Of a stretch of DNA of 64,000 nucleotides, positions 43,801 to 55,469 are shown in pieces. The notes beneath the pieces are model-generated. The model did not search any database, was not told the origin of the DNA, and saw nothing but the letters and a program-made list of their open reading frames with translations. Source of the stretch: Brachyhypopomus gauderio (lineage: Eukaryota; Chordata; Actinopteri; Gymnotiformes; Hypopomidae); the NCBI RefSeq assembly GCF_052324685.1, contig NC_135226.1, positions 15,084,887-15,148,886 of the forward strand, in the 5' to 3' direction. The translations under genes were made by a program, and so were the position numbers. How positions within the stretch are numbered: the stretch's first letter is position 1; each line of letters opens with the position of its first letter.

Positions 43801-46800
43801 AGGGCTGCCAAACCGAGGTGTTTACCAGCCGCACGGCACATATGCCGTGGGAACACTCGCTCACCATGGCGACACGTTGTAAGGGCCGCATGAGTCTTCT
43901 GCACAAAGCCCGGCACTTTAGCAGAATGGCTGAATGAGGGATGGCCCATCCTTCCTTTGAGAAGCTCAAGCCAAACTCGTGATGGATTTTTATTACGTGT
44001 TGGAATGGGATTTGGCCGAGTCCAAGGACGTTATTCATCCCGTGCCAAGTTCTGCCAGGCCCAATTGTAATTTTTGTCAGATCCATATGGGAAGGCAGAA
44101 ATACAGACTGCCTTCAGGTAACCCATTGGGTGCCTGTGTAAGGCTGATCTGTGCGGGCAGCACGTGATGTTAATTTGTGGATTACCTCCTACGTCGTAGT
44201 AAGTCTCCGTCTGGTAAATACTGGAATGTTAAAGCTTTAAAGTGCAAGTGAAGAGTATTATTCTTTCTTTTTTAAAACCCAGTTTTTTTTTCACGCTGTT
44301 CTGCCTGAACTGAAGACAGCTCAGCATATTTGGGGAAGAGTGCTAACTGCTCTGTTCTGTACTTGTGAACAGAAACCCTTGAATTTCGCATTTCATTTTA
44401 TTGACAGTAGGGAAGAGGAGCAAAGAGGAAAGCTGGGAAAGAGCTTCCACACTCTTAAAGTCCCACGTAGTCTTCAACGTCTACACCTGCAGGGTGTGTG
44501 TGTGTGTTCACCTGACCAATCAGCAACCCGACCACCTCCTGCCCCCACCTGGGGGGAGGTGGTGTCCTGTCTATGGTCGATGGTCCCGTCTAAAGTCGAC
44601 AGGCGATGTCGACACTCGGCTTGTGCAGTGTGTTCTCTCTTAAGGAAAGCAGTCCTGTGCATCAACTGTGCGTAAAAACCAAGATCTTTGGCTTCCGGAG
44701 CAAACCAGTGTGTACGACACGTGTACGAACTGCCCTTCTGTGAAATTCAGAGTGACAGATGCCGGGCGTTTACAGGCCAGCGCCACGCACTGTGGCCCAA
44801 ACGCTCCGTTTACACTCATGTCAATTACAGTGGCAAAGACGAACTAACGACCAGCTAGACGCTCCACAGCGCTCTCTAGGAGATTTGGGCCGCGTTTCAC
44901 TCCAAGGAATCCTATGGCCCTGCTGACATTTCATTCAGCTGGACATGGACTGCTTACAAATGAGCACTTCTGTCTGTTCTGTATGCTCTGAATAGTATTA
45001 GTTTCCCTCCAGTTGTTAAAAAATGCGGCGCATGCCCACTAATCCGATCGAAAAAACCAGACTGAGGCATTTTTCACCAAAACGCAAAGCCACTCACAAT
45101 GCATGTGCCTTTTAGCATTAGCTATCCCTCATATAATAATGCTAATTTCATGGTTGAGATAAGTCCTCTCACCACCTGGGAGAATTATTGCTCTCTTGCA
45201 ATTATATGGTACTGTAAATGTGTATTCGTCCTCAGCCTCAACCACAGAAGTGCAATGTGTCTTTCTCTGTGGCGCGAGTTAGCTATGCGCTTATTAAAGT
45301 ATTAACATAAAGAGAGTCATGCGCACACCCATATCTAAACAAACCAGGTATGGATCTTGATGAAAGGCCGTCGGTCGGCACCCTCACTATAACTCATAAC
45401 ATCAAAATTCATCATCTGGCCGAGTTTGGAAGCCAAGCGTGTGGGGTCTGGACAGTTTGTGCTATCACATGTGAAGCTGAAAGCGTGTTCCGGTGTAGGT
45501 GTGTTCCGGTGTAGGCGTGTTCCAGTGTAGGCGTGTTCCAGTGTAGACGTGTTCCAGTGTAGGCGTGTTCCAGTGTAGGCGTGTTCTGGTGTAGGTGTGT
45601 TCCGGTGTAGGTGTGTACCGGTGTAGGTGCATTCCGGTGTAGACGTGTTCCAGTGTAGGCGTGTTCCGGTGTAGACGTGTTCCAGTGTAGACGTGTTCCA
45701 GTGTAGGCGTGTTCCGGTGTAGACGTGTTCCAGTGTAGGCGTGTTCCAGTGTAGGTGTGTTCCGGTGTAGACGTGTTCCGGTGTAGACGTGTTCCGGTGT
45801 AGGCGTGTTCCGGTGTAGACGTGTTCCGGTGTAGGCGTGTTCCGGTGTAGGCGTGTTCCGGTGTAGACGTGTTCCAGTGTAGGCGTGTTCCGGTGTAGAC
45901 GTGTTCCAGTGTAGACGTGTTCCAGTGTAGGCATGTTCCAGTGTAGGTGTGTTCCGGTGTAGACGTGTTCCAGTGTAGGCGTGTTCCAGTGTAGGCGTGT
46001 TCCGGTGTAGACATGTTCCGGTGTAGGCGTGTTCCGGTGTAGGCGTGTTCCTTCCGGTGTAGGCGTGTTCCAGTGTAGGCATGTTCCGGTGTAGACGTGT
46101 TCCAGTGTAGGCATGTTCCGGTGTAGGCATGTTCCGGTGTAGACGTGTTCCAGTGTAGACGTGTTCCAGTGTAGGCATGTTCCAGTGTAGGCGTGTTCCG
46201 GTGTAGACGTGTTCCAGTGTAGGCGTGTTCCGGTGTAGACGTGTTCCAGTGTAGGCGTGTTCCGGTGTAGACATGTTCCGGTGTAGGCGTGTTCCGGTGT
46301 AGGCGTGTTCCTTCCGGTGTAGGCGTGTTCCAGTGTAGGCATGTTCCGGTGTAGACGTGTTCCAGTGTAGGCATGTTCCGGTGTAGGCATGTTCCGGTGT
46401 AGACGTGTTCCAGTGTAGGCATGTTCCGGTGTAGGCATGTTCCGGTGTAGACGTGTTCCAGTGTAGGCATGTTCCAGTGTAGGCATGTTCCAGTGTAGGC
46501 ATGTTCCGGTGTCGTTGGACGTGGAATGACGGACTGTGTACGTTGCCTCCTTCACTAGCCACATCTCCCTAAGTCTGCAAACTCCTTCCTCTTCGTCACA
46601 CTTCTCTGTGTTTATTTCAGGGTACATTACGCAGGAATCAGATTAGGAGCAGGAGAGGGAATGGATTTGATTAGACGTGCTGGGGTCTGGGTGCTGGTCA
46701 GTAGAGCCTTAACTCACACACCGACCACTTTTAACAACCCAGACCAGCATATGCACACATTTGTACTCAATCACAGTACTGGGCTACATGCTAGCCATCT

Positions 46801-47155
46801 TGCCCCCCGATGAACAGAATGTAATTCTTATTGTCAACGATTTTATGTACACAATGCCTGTGATTACGATGGCATTGTACATACGGAGCATATGAATGGT
46901 GCACAACTCCAGTGGGACGCTCTGTGCACTGACCCTTGCAGAGTCAAGAACAGGTGCACGACTCCTTATTGGACAGCACTCTTTGTCTTCAGTAATGGCT
47001 GGCACTTGGCTCCTTCTGCAACGACGTGCCTGAGTGGTTTGGTGTTGGTCCTGATTAGGGCTCGGCAGAAGGAAGCCTCTCCTGTGGGTGCCACCGCGTA
47101 AAGCCTTGTGTTTTTATTGGAAAGCTGCAAAAGGTTAATGCAGATAGCCATCTTG

Positions 47156-47251
<96 letters not shown>

Positions 47252-48423
47252 ATGTATGTGCGCGTGTGTTAAGGAGCTTTAATGGCAGGAGTGTTTGTTC
47301 CAGTGTTGGCAGGGCAGGCAGAGATGAAAAGCTCATTAAAAGTCGTGTAGTGGCGCGACGCGGGAGCTGGCAGGCACGCCAGGCTGCGGTAATGGGAGGC
47401 GCGACCTCATTGTTTGAGCCGAGCGTGGAGGTCTGCATCAGGAGAGGGGGGGACGTCACCCTGGTCCTTGGCCAGCGGTCGAAGGCGCTGGCTGGGCTGG
47501 CGGACCTGGAGCTGGTTGGAGTGGTTGACGCAGGTAAACTGACCTCGATCCTCTGTCTGCTTAAATCGATAGTGGTTCGATGAAGGTTTGCTAAGAGGAG
47601 AGTATTTTAGCGATGGTGACTCAGTGATGCTAAGACGTTAAATACTGTTAAAAACTATGTGGCTTGGTAGTGTTGAGTAGTGGTAAGTAGCACAGTAACT
47701 TTAGATGTGGTTAACATACGGGCTGTCACAAAATATTTCCCATGTGCCATACAGATGTCTTCAGTGTCTCAGATCTATAATTATAACGGTATAAATCAAG
47801 CTGAAAGAATGGAGATGATTGTGATGTGACATGTCATTTTCCACAATTAACATTAACATTAAATTAAAATTTGAGCACACCAGGGATCTTTGTTCTATGT
47901 TGTTCAAAGAGCTCTAATCCCAGCACTTAAACTCGAGGTTCGCTCGGTTCTTGTAGAATAGCAATTGACCAAACAATTTTACTAGCTGCTGTATGTCCAT
48001 GACATTCATGTTTTTGATTTCTTTCTTTTTTTTGCTTTTCATATCATTATATCATTCAGGAAAAGCATGAACCTGTTTGATTTTACTTTTCTGCACTTGA
48101 TGGCAAACTTTTCCTGTGTACAAACGCTTTCAAAGTAAACGTATTTTTCACTTGGTAACTTGGTGTAGTTTGGCTTGGCTAATGCCATGATGGATCTAAT
48201 CAGTAAGTGATTGGATGTGCATTAATTGCACGGACGATTGAGGCCTGATGTCTAATCATTTCTTTACGTCTTCTCGCCCACAGTGACGCTACGCAAGCAC
48301 AGCGCCTCCCACTGGCGTATGCAGGACATTGCCCAGGAGTCTGTGGACAGCTCTGATGATGAGTTCTTCGATGCCCGTGGTTAGTGTCACTCTTTTGTCC
48401 ATTGGTGTCCTGATATCACCTCT

Positions 48424-48486
<63 letters not shown>

Positions 48487-50106
48487 TCTGTCCTCCTTTC
48501 TCTCTGACATGCTCCTCGTTTTTTGAGGTGTCACCCAATCCACTGCCTGTCTAGTCAGTCCAATACACTGATAATGCAATGACTTCACATACCAAGCTTG
48601 TGTTTTGGGCTTGGGTAAACAATGTCCGTGGCTCTATACAATGCTTAACTGAGCTGGTTTCGTATGTGTTTATACGATAATTCTGTCACACTGAACAAAC
48701 GTCCTTGTTTCCGAAAAATTCCTTGGTTAAACATGGACCTCTGTGGTTCTGAGCCTGCATAAAAAGTCAGACCACAGGCTTTTCCAGAAATTCTGCATGT
48801 AATCTGATGTTCTCTCTATGCTTTGACTTCTATAAGGATTCTCTATCCAGCATAGCGAAGCACGCCGTATTGCAGCCGCGTTGTGTGCAGCCAGACCCAG
48901 TGTCTGTTTTCAACCCTTTACTGTGAGCGTGTGGTCAGAGACGCACGCGCTTGTCGATCACGGGCGATGAAAACAGCACAGCGGCGACCGCCGGCCTGCC
49001 CGACCTGCCCGGCTCTATTGTGGCTGTTCACGCCTGCCTTCATTCTGTCCGGCTCGCTGACGTGAGCTGTATTCCAGCCGTCTGCGGTGACCTTCGGAAA
49101 TGTCACGTTTGCTCTGGGAATTTTTTTTTTTTGTTTTTACTATGAAAGCATTTGGGTTATAGTAGCTTCATGTTATACGTGAGCTAGTAGTAGATGTGTT
49201 CTGCTAGAATTCAGTATTTTCTTACCTTCTCTGAAAGTCAGGACTGAGACTGATTTTTCTACCATCGAGTTTGATAAGAAAGAGGCAGCATGACTGAAGC
49301 AGCCCCCGGGGACAGATGTCAATGCAGTGCTAGAAGCAGCTGTGTTCACATCTCTGCCGGTCAGTCATGTGGTACCAGTTGCTGTAGTGATTTGAGACTC
49401 TTCTGAGACTCTTCTGAGGGGGCGGAGCAGAGAGAGGGCATTCGCTTGTGTGATTGAAGCTGACGCGTCACCGTTCGAGACCACAGCAACTCCGCAGCCC
49501 CTCCTGAGGTCTCCAGGGCCGGGGGCACGCCACCTACTTTAGTAAATGCATACATGCTCTTTCAATTATAGTTCTGATGAAACTGTCTGCCAAGATGAAG
49601 AATTATGCAGGAACTTATTAGGCATTTTATTAACGTGTGTACTTTGTGTTTTTGGTACTGTAGTAAGGAACATTTGCTTAAACTATAAAGATCTTGTTAT
49701 TATTAAAGATAATACATGCTGTGGCGTGTTTGTGTTCCATGGGTTTTATTTATTTATATTTATTTATTATTTATATGTACACTGTTGGCTCTTTCTCCAT
49801 TGGCAGAGATAAATAGTAACACGCACGTCTCCATATTTACCTCTAATTGGACTCATCTGGTCAGACCGTCCTGTCCCACCGCTGCACTGAGCACTTCGGT
49901 TCAACTCCAGCCCATTTCATGGTGATAACAAAGATGAAATCGCACTTCTTGATTGCTTTTGTGGGAGAACTTTTTCCCTCTTTCAGAAACCTCATCAAGC
50001 AGAGATGCCGTGCCACCTTATCTTCTGACACGAATCATTAACCACAATGAGACAGAATCCTGGAAAACACATCGTTTCTAGACACATTCTAGCATGCTTG
50101 TTGTTT

Positions 50107-50137
<31 letters not shown>

Positions 50138-50926
50138 GGGTACCCGAGGCAAGCTTATAGAGGGGAGGGCAGAAGATGACAGAAGAGGAGCAGGATTCAA
50201 AGAGCGTGCTCGGCTCTCTGGACCTCGACAATGAACCTCCAGGGCTTTTCTTTATTCCCCTGTGATTAATGCCTCCTCCCATGCTATAAAGACACCGGAG
50301 GAATGGAGCCATGAGAAAAATGTATTATGCTGCCACAAACCATTACCGGGGAGATGCTAAAGGCACAAGCTACAGCAGGCACTCTGAGGAGCAGCTTGTG
50401 GGCCAGTCTGTTTGATGGATGCTCAACAGATGTACCGTCTCTCCATGGGGTGAGGACATAAACTAGATCTTTGGGCATTTTCAGAAGCCTTCTCTTCACT
50501 TCTGCTTGGAATTACGAAGAAAGGTAAAAATAATGGTGCGACGCTCGCAGATCTGGATTTAAATGCTTTTAGCCATTCGAAACCTTTTAAGTTTTCCATC
50601 TAATCAGGTCTCGTTGCTGTCTGCAGAGGTGTGAAAGACTTCAGGTCCAATGACATTGACTTAATGGAGCTTCATGTGGATTGCAGTTTCTAGTACTATG
50701 GCTGCTGCCTGTTGAGGGTGGCCTCCTGAATGAAGTTGTTTGTAACAAGTGCAGATTATCAGGAAACGGATGACGTGTGAAACACTTTTAGCCAAACAAA
50801 AACAAGAATGGCAAGAAAAACAACAACCTAATGTGGTGAAGGACAGCGTGTATGCATGCATGTGGAGATGAGCTTTCAAGAAATCCTACTTACATGTCTG
50901 CGGCTGACACCAGTGAGGTGTTTGTG

Positions 50927-50990
<64 letters not shown>

Positions 50991-53900
50991 ACCTGCGTGT
51001 CATCTCCATAGGTGTCGACGGCTCTTCCTGGGTATCTCTGTTTGTGTGCCCTCCGCCGCTCAATGTGCAACAGTCGCGGTGAAATCGCACGGCGGGAGGA
51101 GAAGAGACTGGTCATAATCACAGATCACTGGCAGCACGCCTTCACCTGCCTGACACCTCCACTCAGCCGTGTGCGTTCGCCTCTCTGCGGCTCCGTGAGG
51201 AGGGGCTCGGCTAAACACACCTCCCCCAACTCCCCCACCCCTCCGCCCGCTCCCCTCCGTCTTGCGGCGCGGCGATGCACAGAAGCGAGGCTCCGTGTAG
51301 GAAGTCATTAGCCATTCTTTTCCAGGGCGGGTGCAGGATATAAATAGAAGCTTCACCGAGTCCTGTTAACTCCAGGCATCCAGTGGCGATGTCTGGAACA
51401 AGTGATGAATCTTAAATGTTTCTGAAGTGAAACTCGTGTATAGCGATTTGGTGAAGACATAATGTACTGAAGGTCACATTGTCTGAATGCCCTGAAAGCT
51501 TATATAAGTGTACCTGCCTGTGTTTTTACTCATTGCTGGCTTCAAGCACTGTACGCCTCTTCCAATATTAAGTAGTATACATCTGTGCCCCCACATTGCC
51601 TCAATCTGTAGTTCACTCAAACCATTGAACCCAACACTTTAACCTTGTTTATAATCATGGTCCAAAAAATACAATGGTAAATAATTTCTTGTTTTGCTCA
51701 CAAGAGCAGTGAGACAAATTAAAAATGAAAAAAAAAATCCCTTCAGCAAATGTGCCAACCCATAACAGCTCTGCTCCCTGCGTCTTTGACATGTTTGACA
51801 AATTTCCATAGTGGTTAATCCAGATCTGTTATTGGAGCACATTCACTTCAGTGATGAAGTCTGGGTGTGCCTAACCACACCATATTTACAGTGATGCATT
51901 AACTGGAGCCCCTGATTTAAAGAGGTCATAAATTGCTACCGGAGGTGCGTTTGTTGGCCAATTTATTATAGTTCCACAGTCATTCATTTTGCTGCCATTA
52001 CTAAATAATTAGCGCGACACCTTGCTACATGGCAGCACTGAGATTTCTTGAAGCTTTTTTCCTTATTGATTATGCACTGGCGGCCTGAGCCGATTGGCTG
52101 GTCACACACTTCAGCCCTTCAGCTCTGCCAGGGTTCTGCTGTCCCTGTCGTCAAGCCGTGGTAATTATATTACTCAAAATCTACTTAAAAGTGAGTTCTG
52201 TAAGACCAAAGGGCATTGTCTAACATATTATTCCCTTCATTTAGTGTTGGGAATAGGGGAGAAGGTTGTTTTTCAGGTGGGTTTTACTTGACTTGGATCA
52301 TCGTGCGTATGATTATGAGAAAATGCAGATGACAGCTGCTCCCCCGACTCGTGGATCCTCTGAGCGAGTCGCACGTCTGAGTTTGTGCTTCTCCGCACGT
52401 GACCAGGCAGCCGACCGAGTTCAGTCGCAGTGTGATTAGATTGTGATTGTAGTGCAGATTTGCCAGATTGCATGAACACTCGTTTTTGCCGGAGTGCGAC
52501 TAGAACAACTATCATCAGAGGTTGGTCAGTGACCTCACAGGTTGGTCAGTGTTCAAAAACAGTGGTTCAGGTTTACTGGAGATATGTAAAGCTTGATGGA
52601 GAACCCATTTTCTAGTGTGGCGCTCATATGAGTAAAAAAAAAAAATCACGTCCTTTGACTTTGATTCATGCCAAGTCACCCTTGTGACTCTCCTACGAAC
52701 ATATGCTGTGACATGCAGAAATTTCTCCCAGTGTTTATGAACTTTTGCGGTTTTCAATGGGAGCACCTCAGTCCAGCTGATGGAAATGAGATGGCTGTTT
52801 GTTTCCTGTGTCTGCGGATGTAGATGATCTTGGACCACGTGGACCCTGACCTCCTTCCTCATGACCCCCCCCTCGCTGTAGAGTATGAGGTCAACCCTTC
52901 TGGTTCTTTTTGGACGTTTTTAAAGTGATCGATCAACTTAATGCACCAGAGCTTTATTCCGCTTCTTTGTCGTTAAAAAAGGATATTCTTTAAGAAACAT
53001 TGTTGGAGAAACAAAGTTGGATTCACTGGATTTGGTTTTGGCACATTTGCTATTCATGTATTCAGACTCTTCTGGTGTATCATCTGTTGCAGCCTAAAAG
53101 TGTAGCGGGAAGAAAGCGCGGTGAAATAAACCAACCTGCAGGATGCCGTCATTCTCCCGTCTGCACCGGGCCGCTCCTGCTCCACAGACGGCCCATCTGA
53201 CAGCTCCTCTTCTTCTGTTGTTGCTTCCTTTGTTTTTTCATACTGAATATGAAAAATTCTCGAGTGAGAAATGCGTTCAAGGGAACCGCCACCCCTAGGA
53301 CCTCATTAATTCAGGCCTTTTTAAGAATTCGGTGTGTTAAGCCTTGTTATTTCAGATTTGTTGTACGTTTAATTGCCTTCATTCAGAACGGTTCATTGTT
53401 TTGTAATGGCTTACTTTGTATGGTTCAGTACTTCACTTCCTGTCGGCTTGATCAGCCCCACATCTCTACGGTTTCAGTAATCCAAGCTCTCAATGCTCAA
53501 GCGTTGTACAGCATGGAAAGGAAAAGAATAAAGAATATTTAGTGCTTAATTTCTGCGGGGAGGTGTTTGGCTTTTCTGCCCTTCACTGAGAACTTGCAAA
53601 AGTCTTGCAGGTCATGTCAGTACTGTACTATTAATGAAGATCAGAAACCACCAGGCCCTTCCTCTCTTTCTTCAGACACCGTCTCTGTTTCTGTTTGTGT
53701 TCTTTTAGAAGGTTTGGTTATGATCCTTCTTCAGGGGCAGTAAGAAGCTTTCTTACACCTTTAGTGAGGATGGGATTAGCTGGGATGTGATGGGATGGGA
53801 TTAGCTGCTTTATTTATTCCCCTGCTTGTTTTTGTTTCCTTCACTGCTCCTTTCCTTCCTCTTCTGTGGTAAACACGTTTCACACTTCTGAAAAGCGAGG

Positions 53901-54570
53901 TCCCCCCCTCCAACCCAAACCCCCACCCGCCCCCTCACCCACACACGTTTGCGTTCTCTCTCCCTCTCAGCTTCACTCCATCTCCCCTAATCTCTCCCTA
54001 AAATGTACTGATCAGGTCCATTCCCAGCTCGATGAGTCAGTAGTTTACAGCATTTGGCTTAACAGCCCTGTTCTGCTTGCCCATCAACCCCCCACCGTCC
54101 CCGCCATTTTGGATCCGTGAGCACTTGTGCGTCCGTGTCCGCACGAGCTAGCATGGAAACGACAGGAGGGAGAACAGCACGAGACGTAGCTCGCCCAAAT
54201 GGTCCCGCAGCTTGATTAAGACGAGCAAGCTTGATGGATGGCTGTCACACTCACTGTCCCGCATGCTGTCCCGCACTGTCCAGACCCGAGGAGAGCTGCA
54301 AATCCCGCCCTGCAGCCGCCCATCCGCTTCCCCGCAGGCTAGGGGTAGTCCTCCAAGCACCAGGAGAAAGGCTGATGACTCCAGTCATCACGTGCAAGAC
54401 AATCTCGCATCCTAAAACATGCTTCATTGTGTATATTTGTGCCTCTGTGTGTGGGTTCCTTACAGAGGTCCTGGAGGGGAAGACAGCTATGCTATTGGGG
54501 ATGAGTCAGTGGAACTCCAACGACCTCGTTGAACAGATTGAGACCTTGGGACACATTGACCAGACACAAG
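38472..54570 (+). CDS. pitpnm3: PITPNM3-like gene, 5' part (continues beyond window)
   Basis: Exon 1 38472-38496 (candidate), exon 2 48284-48379, exon 3 54466-54570, all in phase; the next exon is not in the window. Exon 2 encodes HWRMQDIAQESVDSSDDEFF followed by DAR, exon 3 EVLEGKTAMLLGMSQWNSND and then LVEQIETLGHIDQTQ. The SSDDEFFDARE and SQWNSNDLVEQIET motifs are diagnostic for the N-terminal region of PITPNM3 (Nir1); the SSDDEFFDA part is the FFAT-like motif region that binds VAP proteins at the ER in this family. The downstream DDHD and LNS2 domains must lie to the right. The family organises membrane contact sites and lipid signalling; PITPNM3 is also reported as a chemokine receptor partner and a retinal disease gene (from memory). 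Only about 75 residues are present here. PITPNM1/2 are less likely because of the wording of exon 3 and the neighbour moonraker. Confidence 0.8.
40040..40335 (-). mobile_element. tRNA-derived SINE, reverse orientation
   Basis: The right end, read in reverse, has a tRNA-like head: ATGGCCTAGTG...GGTCGTGGGTTCGATTCC, i.e. a clear B-box. The body contains GGTTAGGTGCCTTGCTCGAG and CCCATCTGTGCAGTTAGAAC, and the tail CAATTGTG...TTTACACC. Nearly identical to the copy at 54715-55012. Confidence 0.85.
40826..40862 (+). repeat. (TG)n microsatellite
   Basis: About 18 TG units followed by a G-rich tract. Confidence 0.95.
45478..46513 (-). repeat. 16-bp minisatellite, about 65 copies
   Basis: Unit GTGTTCCRGTGTAGRC with variable sites (CCGG/CCAG, AGGC/AGAC, GCGTG/GCATG). 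Because 16 is not a multiple of three, the same array reads through in all three minus-strand frames (repeating TPTLEHAYTGTRLHRN-like 16-residue periods), giving open frames of 350-430 codons. A 260-bp higher-order repeat is marked by the insertion TTCC at 46051 and 46311. I do not regard it as coding. Confidence 0.95.
47159..47250 (+). repeat. Long (TG)n microsatellite
   Basis: About 46 TG dinucleotides, the longest pure run in the window. Confidence 0.95.
47392..47533 (+). other. Possible alternative first exon of pitpnm3
   Basis: ATG at 47392 opens 47 codons (MGGATSLFEPSVEVCIRRGG...) and ends at a donor GCAG|GTAAAC with the same phase as the 38472 exon, so it too could be joined to exon 2. 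The region is GC-rich and not repetitive. No similarity recognised; it may equally be a non-coding or spurious exon. Confidence 0.3.
48284..48379 (+). CDS. pitpnm3: pitpnm3 exon 2
   Basis: Acceptor CCCACAG, donor CCGTG|GTTAGT. Encodes the DSSDDEFFDAR segment, the most recognisable acidic FFAT-like stretch of the PITPNM family. Length 96 nt; phase 1 in, phase 1 out. Confidence 0.85.
48427..48484 (+). repeat. (TG)n microsatellite
   Basis: About 29 TG units 50 bp after the pitpnm3 exon 2 donor. Confidence 0.95.
50105..50141 (+). repeat. Poly-T followed by a poly-G run of about 25
   Basis: A direct T-to-G homopolymer switch; the longest G-run in the window. Confidence 0.9.
50929..50989 (+). repeat. 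(TG)n microsatellite
   Basis: About 29 TG units. Confidence 0.95.
54466..54570 (+). CDS. pitpnm3: pitpnm3 exon 3
   Basis: Acceptor TTCCTTACAG, donor CACAAG|GTAAGAGC. Encodes EVLEGKTAMLLGMSQWNSND and LVEQIETLGHIDQTQ; the SQWNSNDLVEQIET part is nearly identical to the human protein as I remember it. Confidence 0.9.
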
Positions 54571-54714
54571 GTAAGAGCAAAGACGACTACATGGGTAAAT
54601 TCTCTGAACCGAACAGACATTAATGCCCCATCCCACATAGAACGGCTGTTCAGAGTGTCTAGTGTCTTCGGGGGTTTATAGACACTGCAGCAGAGTCGCA
54701 CCTGATGTAAATGT

Positions 54715-55012
54715 ATATGTGTAAATGTAAATGTGCCGTATTTGTCAATTGTGATTTTTACACCACAATCGAAATTTGTCCTCCACTTTTAACCCATCTG
54801 TGCAGTTAGAACACACACACACACACTAGTGATTACTAGGGGGCTGTGGATCACACGTGCCCAGAGCGGTGGGCAGTCCTAGCTCGGCGCCCGGGGAGCA
54901 GTTGGGGTTAGGTGCCTTGCTCAAGGGCACCTCAGTCATGGCCTCAGGTCTGGGAATCGAACCCACGACCCTCTGGTCACAAGACCAGTTCCCCTACACT
55001 AGGCCATGACTG
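54715..55012 (-). mobile_element. tRNA-derived SINE, reverse orientation (second copy)
   Basis: Same family as 40040-40335: reverse B-box (GGTTCGATTCC in reverse), GGTTAGGTGCCTTGCTCAAG and TGATTACTAGGGGGCTGTGG. The two copies differ at only a few positions, so insertion is fairly recent. It lies about 145 bp downstream of pitpnm3 exon 3. Confidence 0.88.
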
Positions 55013-55107
55013 TGTTTTGGGGTATTAAAGGAGGGTGGTTATTGGTGAGAGTGGTGAAGCTCTGCACAGGAAGGCCAAACCCAGGGGAGGAAGGAACATG
55101 TATATAT

Positions 55108-55108
<1 letters not shown>

Positions 55109-55146
<38 letters not shown>
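55109..55146 (+). repeat. (CA)n microsatellite
   Basis: About 18 CA units. Confidence 0.95.
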
Positions 55147-55150
<4 letters not shown>

Positions 55151-55469
55151 CTAACACACACACATAATACATATATTGGCCATTTTATGACAAAGCTTGC
55201 ACAATCTTGCACAAGTGCACCAAAGATTGAAAACAAATTTGCTTTTTTCCATCGCTGATTGAAATATAAAAAACCCCTTTAATCACCTCTCAGATCTTTC
55301 TGTCACTCTTTGCGCCGTTCCCATTTCTCCTTCCGAAGGTAAGATGTGAGTCACAAGCTAAAGATAATGTAGACATTGTCCTCGTCTGCTTGCTAGTAGA
55401 TGCTATAAAGTTCCAATATATTGCATATCGCTTTGCTTCTGAAAACCACCTGGTTGACATAGTGTTGCT

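Larger units (their letters stand above)
38497..48283 (+). other. Presumed pitpnm3 intron 1 (9.8 kb)
   Basis: Holds a reverse SINE (40060-40335), a (TG)n (40826-40862), a G-run (41064), the 16-bp minisatellite (45478-46513), a long (TG)n (47159-47250) and a possible alternative exon (47392-47533). No other gene: the stretches 38.7-40.0, 41.1-45.4 and 46.5-47.1 kb contain only short open frames without motifs. Confidence 0.5.
48380..54465 (+). other. pitpnm3 intron 2 (6.1 kb)
   Basis: Contains (TG)n at 48427-48484 and 50929-50989, poly-T/poly-G at 50105-50141, GC-rich pieces near 48930-49090 and 51130-51300 that might be regulatory, and no supported exon. Confidence 0.6.

Noticed and set aside
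45335-46627. Minus-strand frames of 350-430 codons
   Set aside because: All three frames are open because of the 16-bp repeat; no start context, domain or flanking coding sequence.
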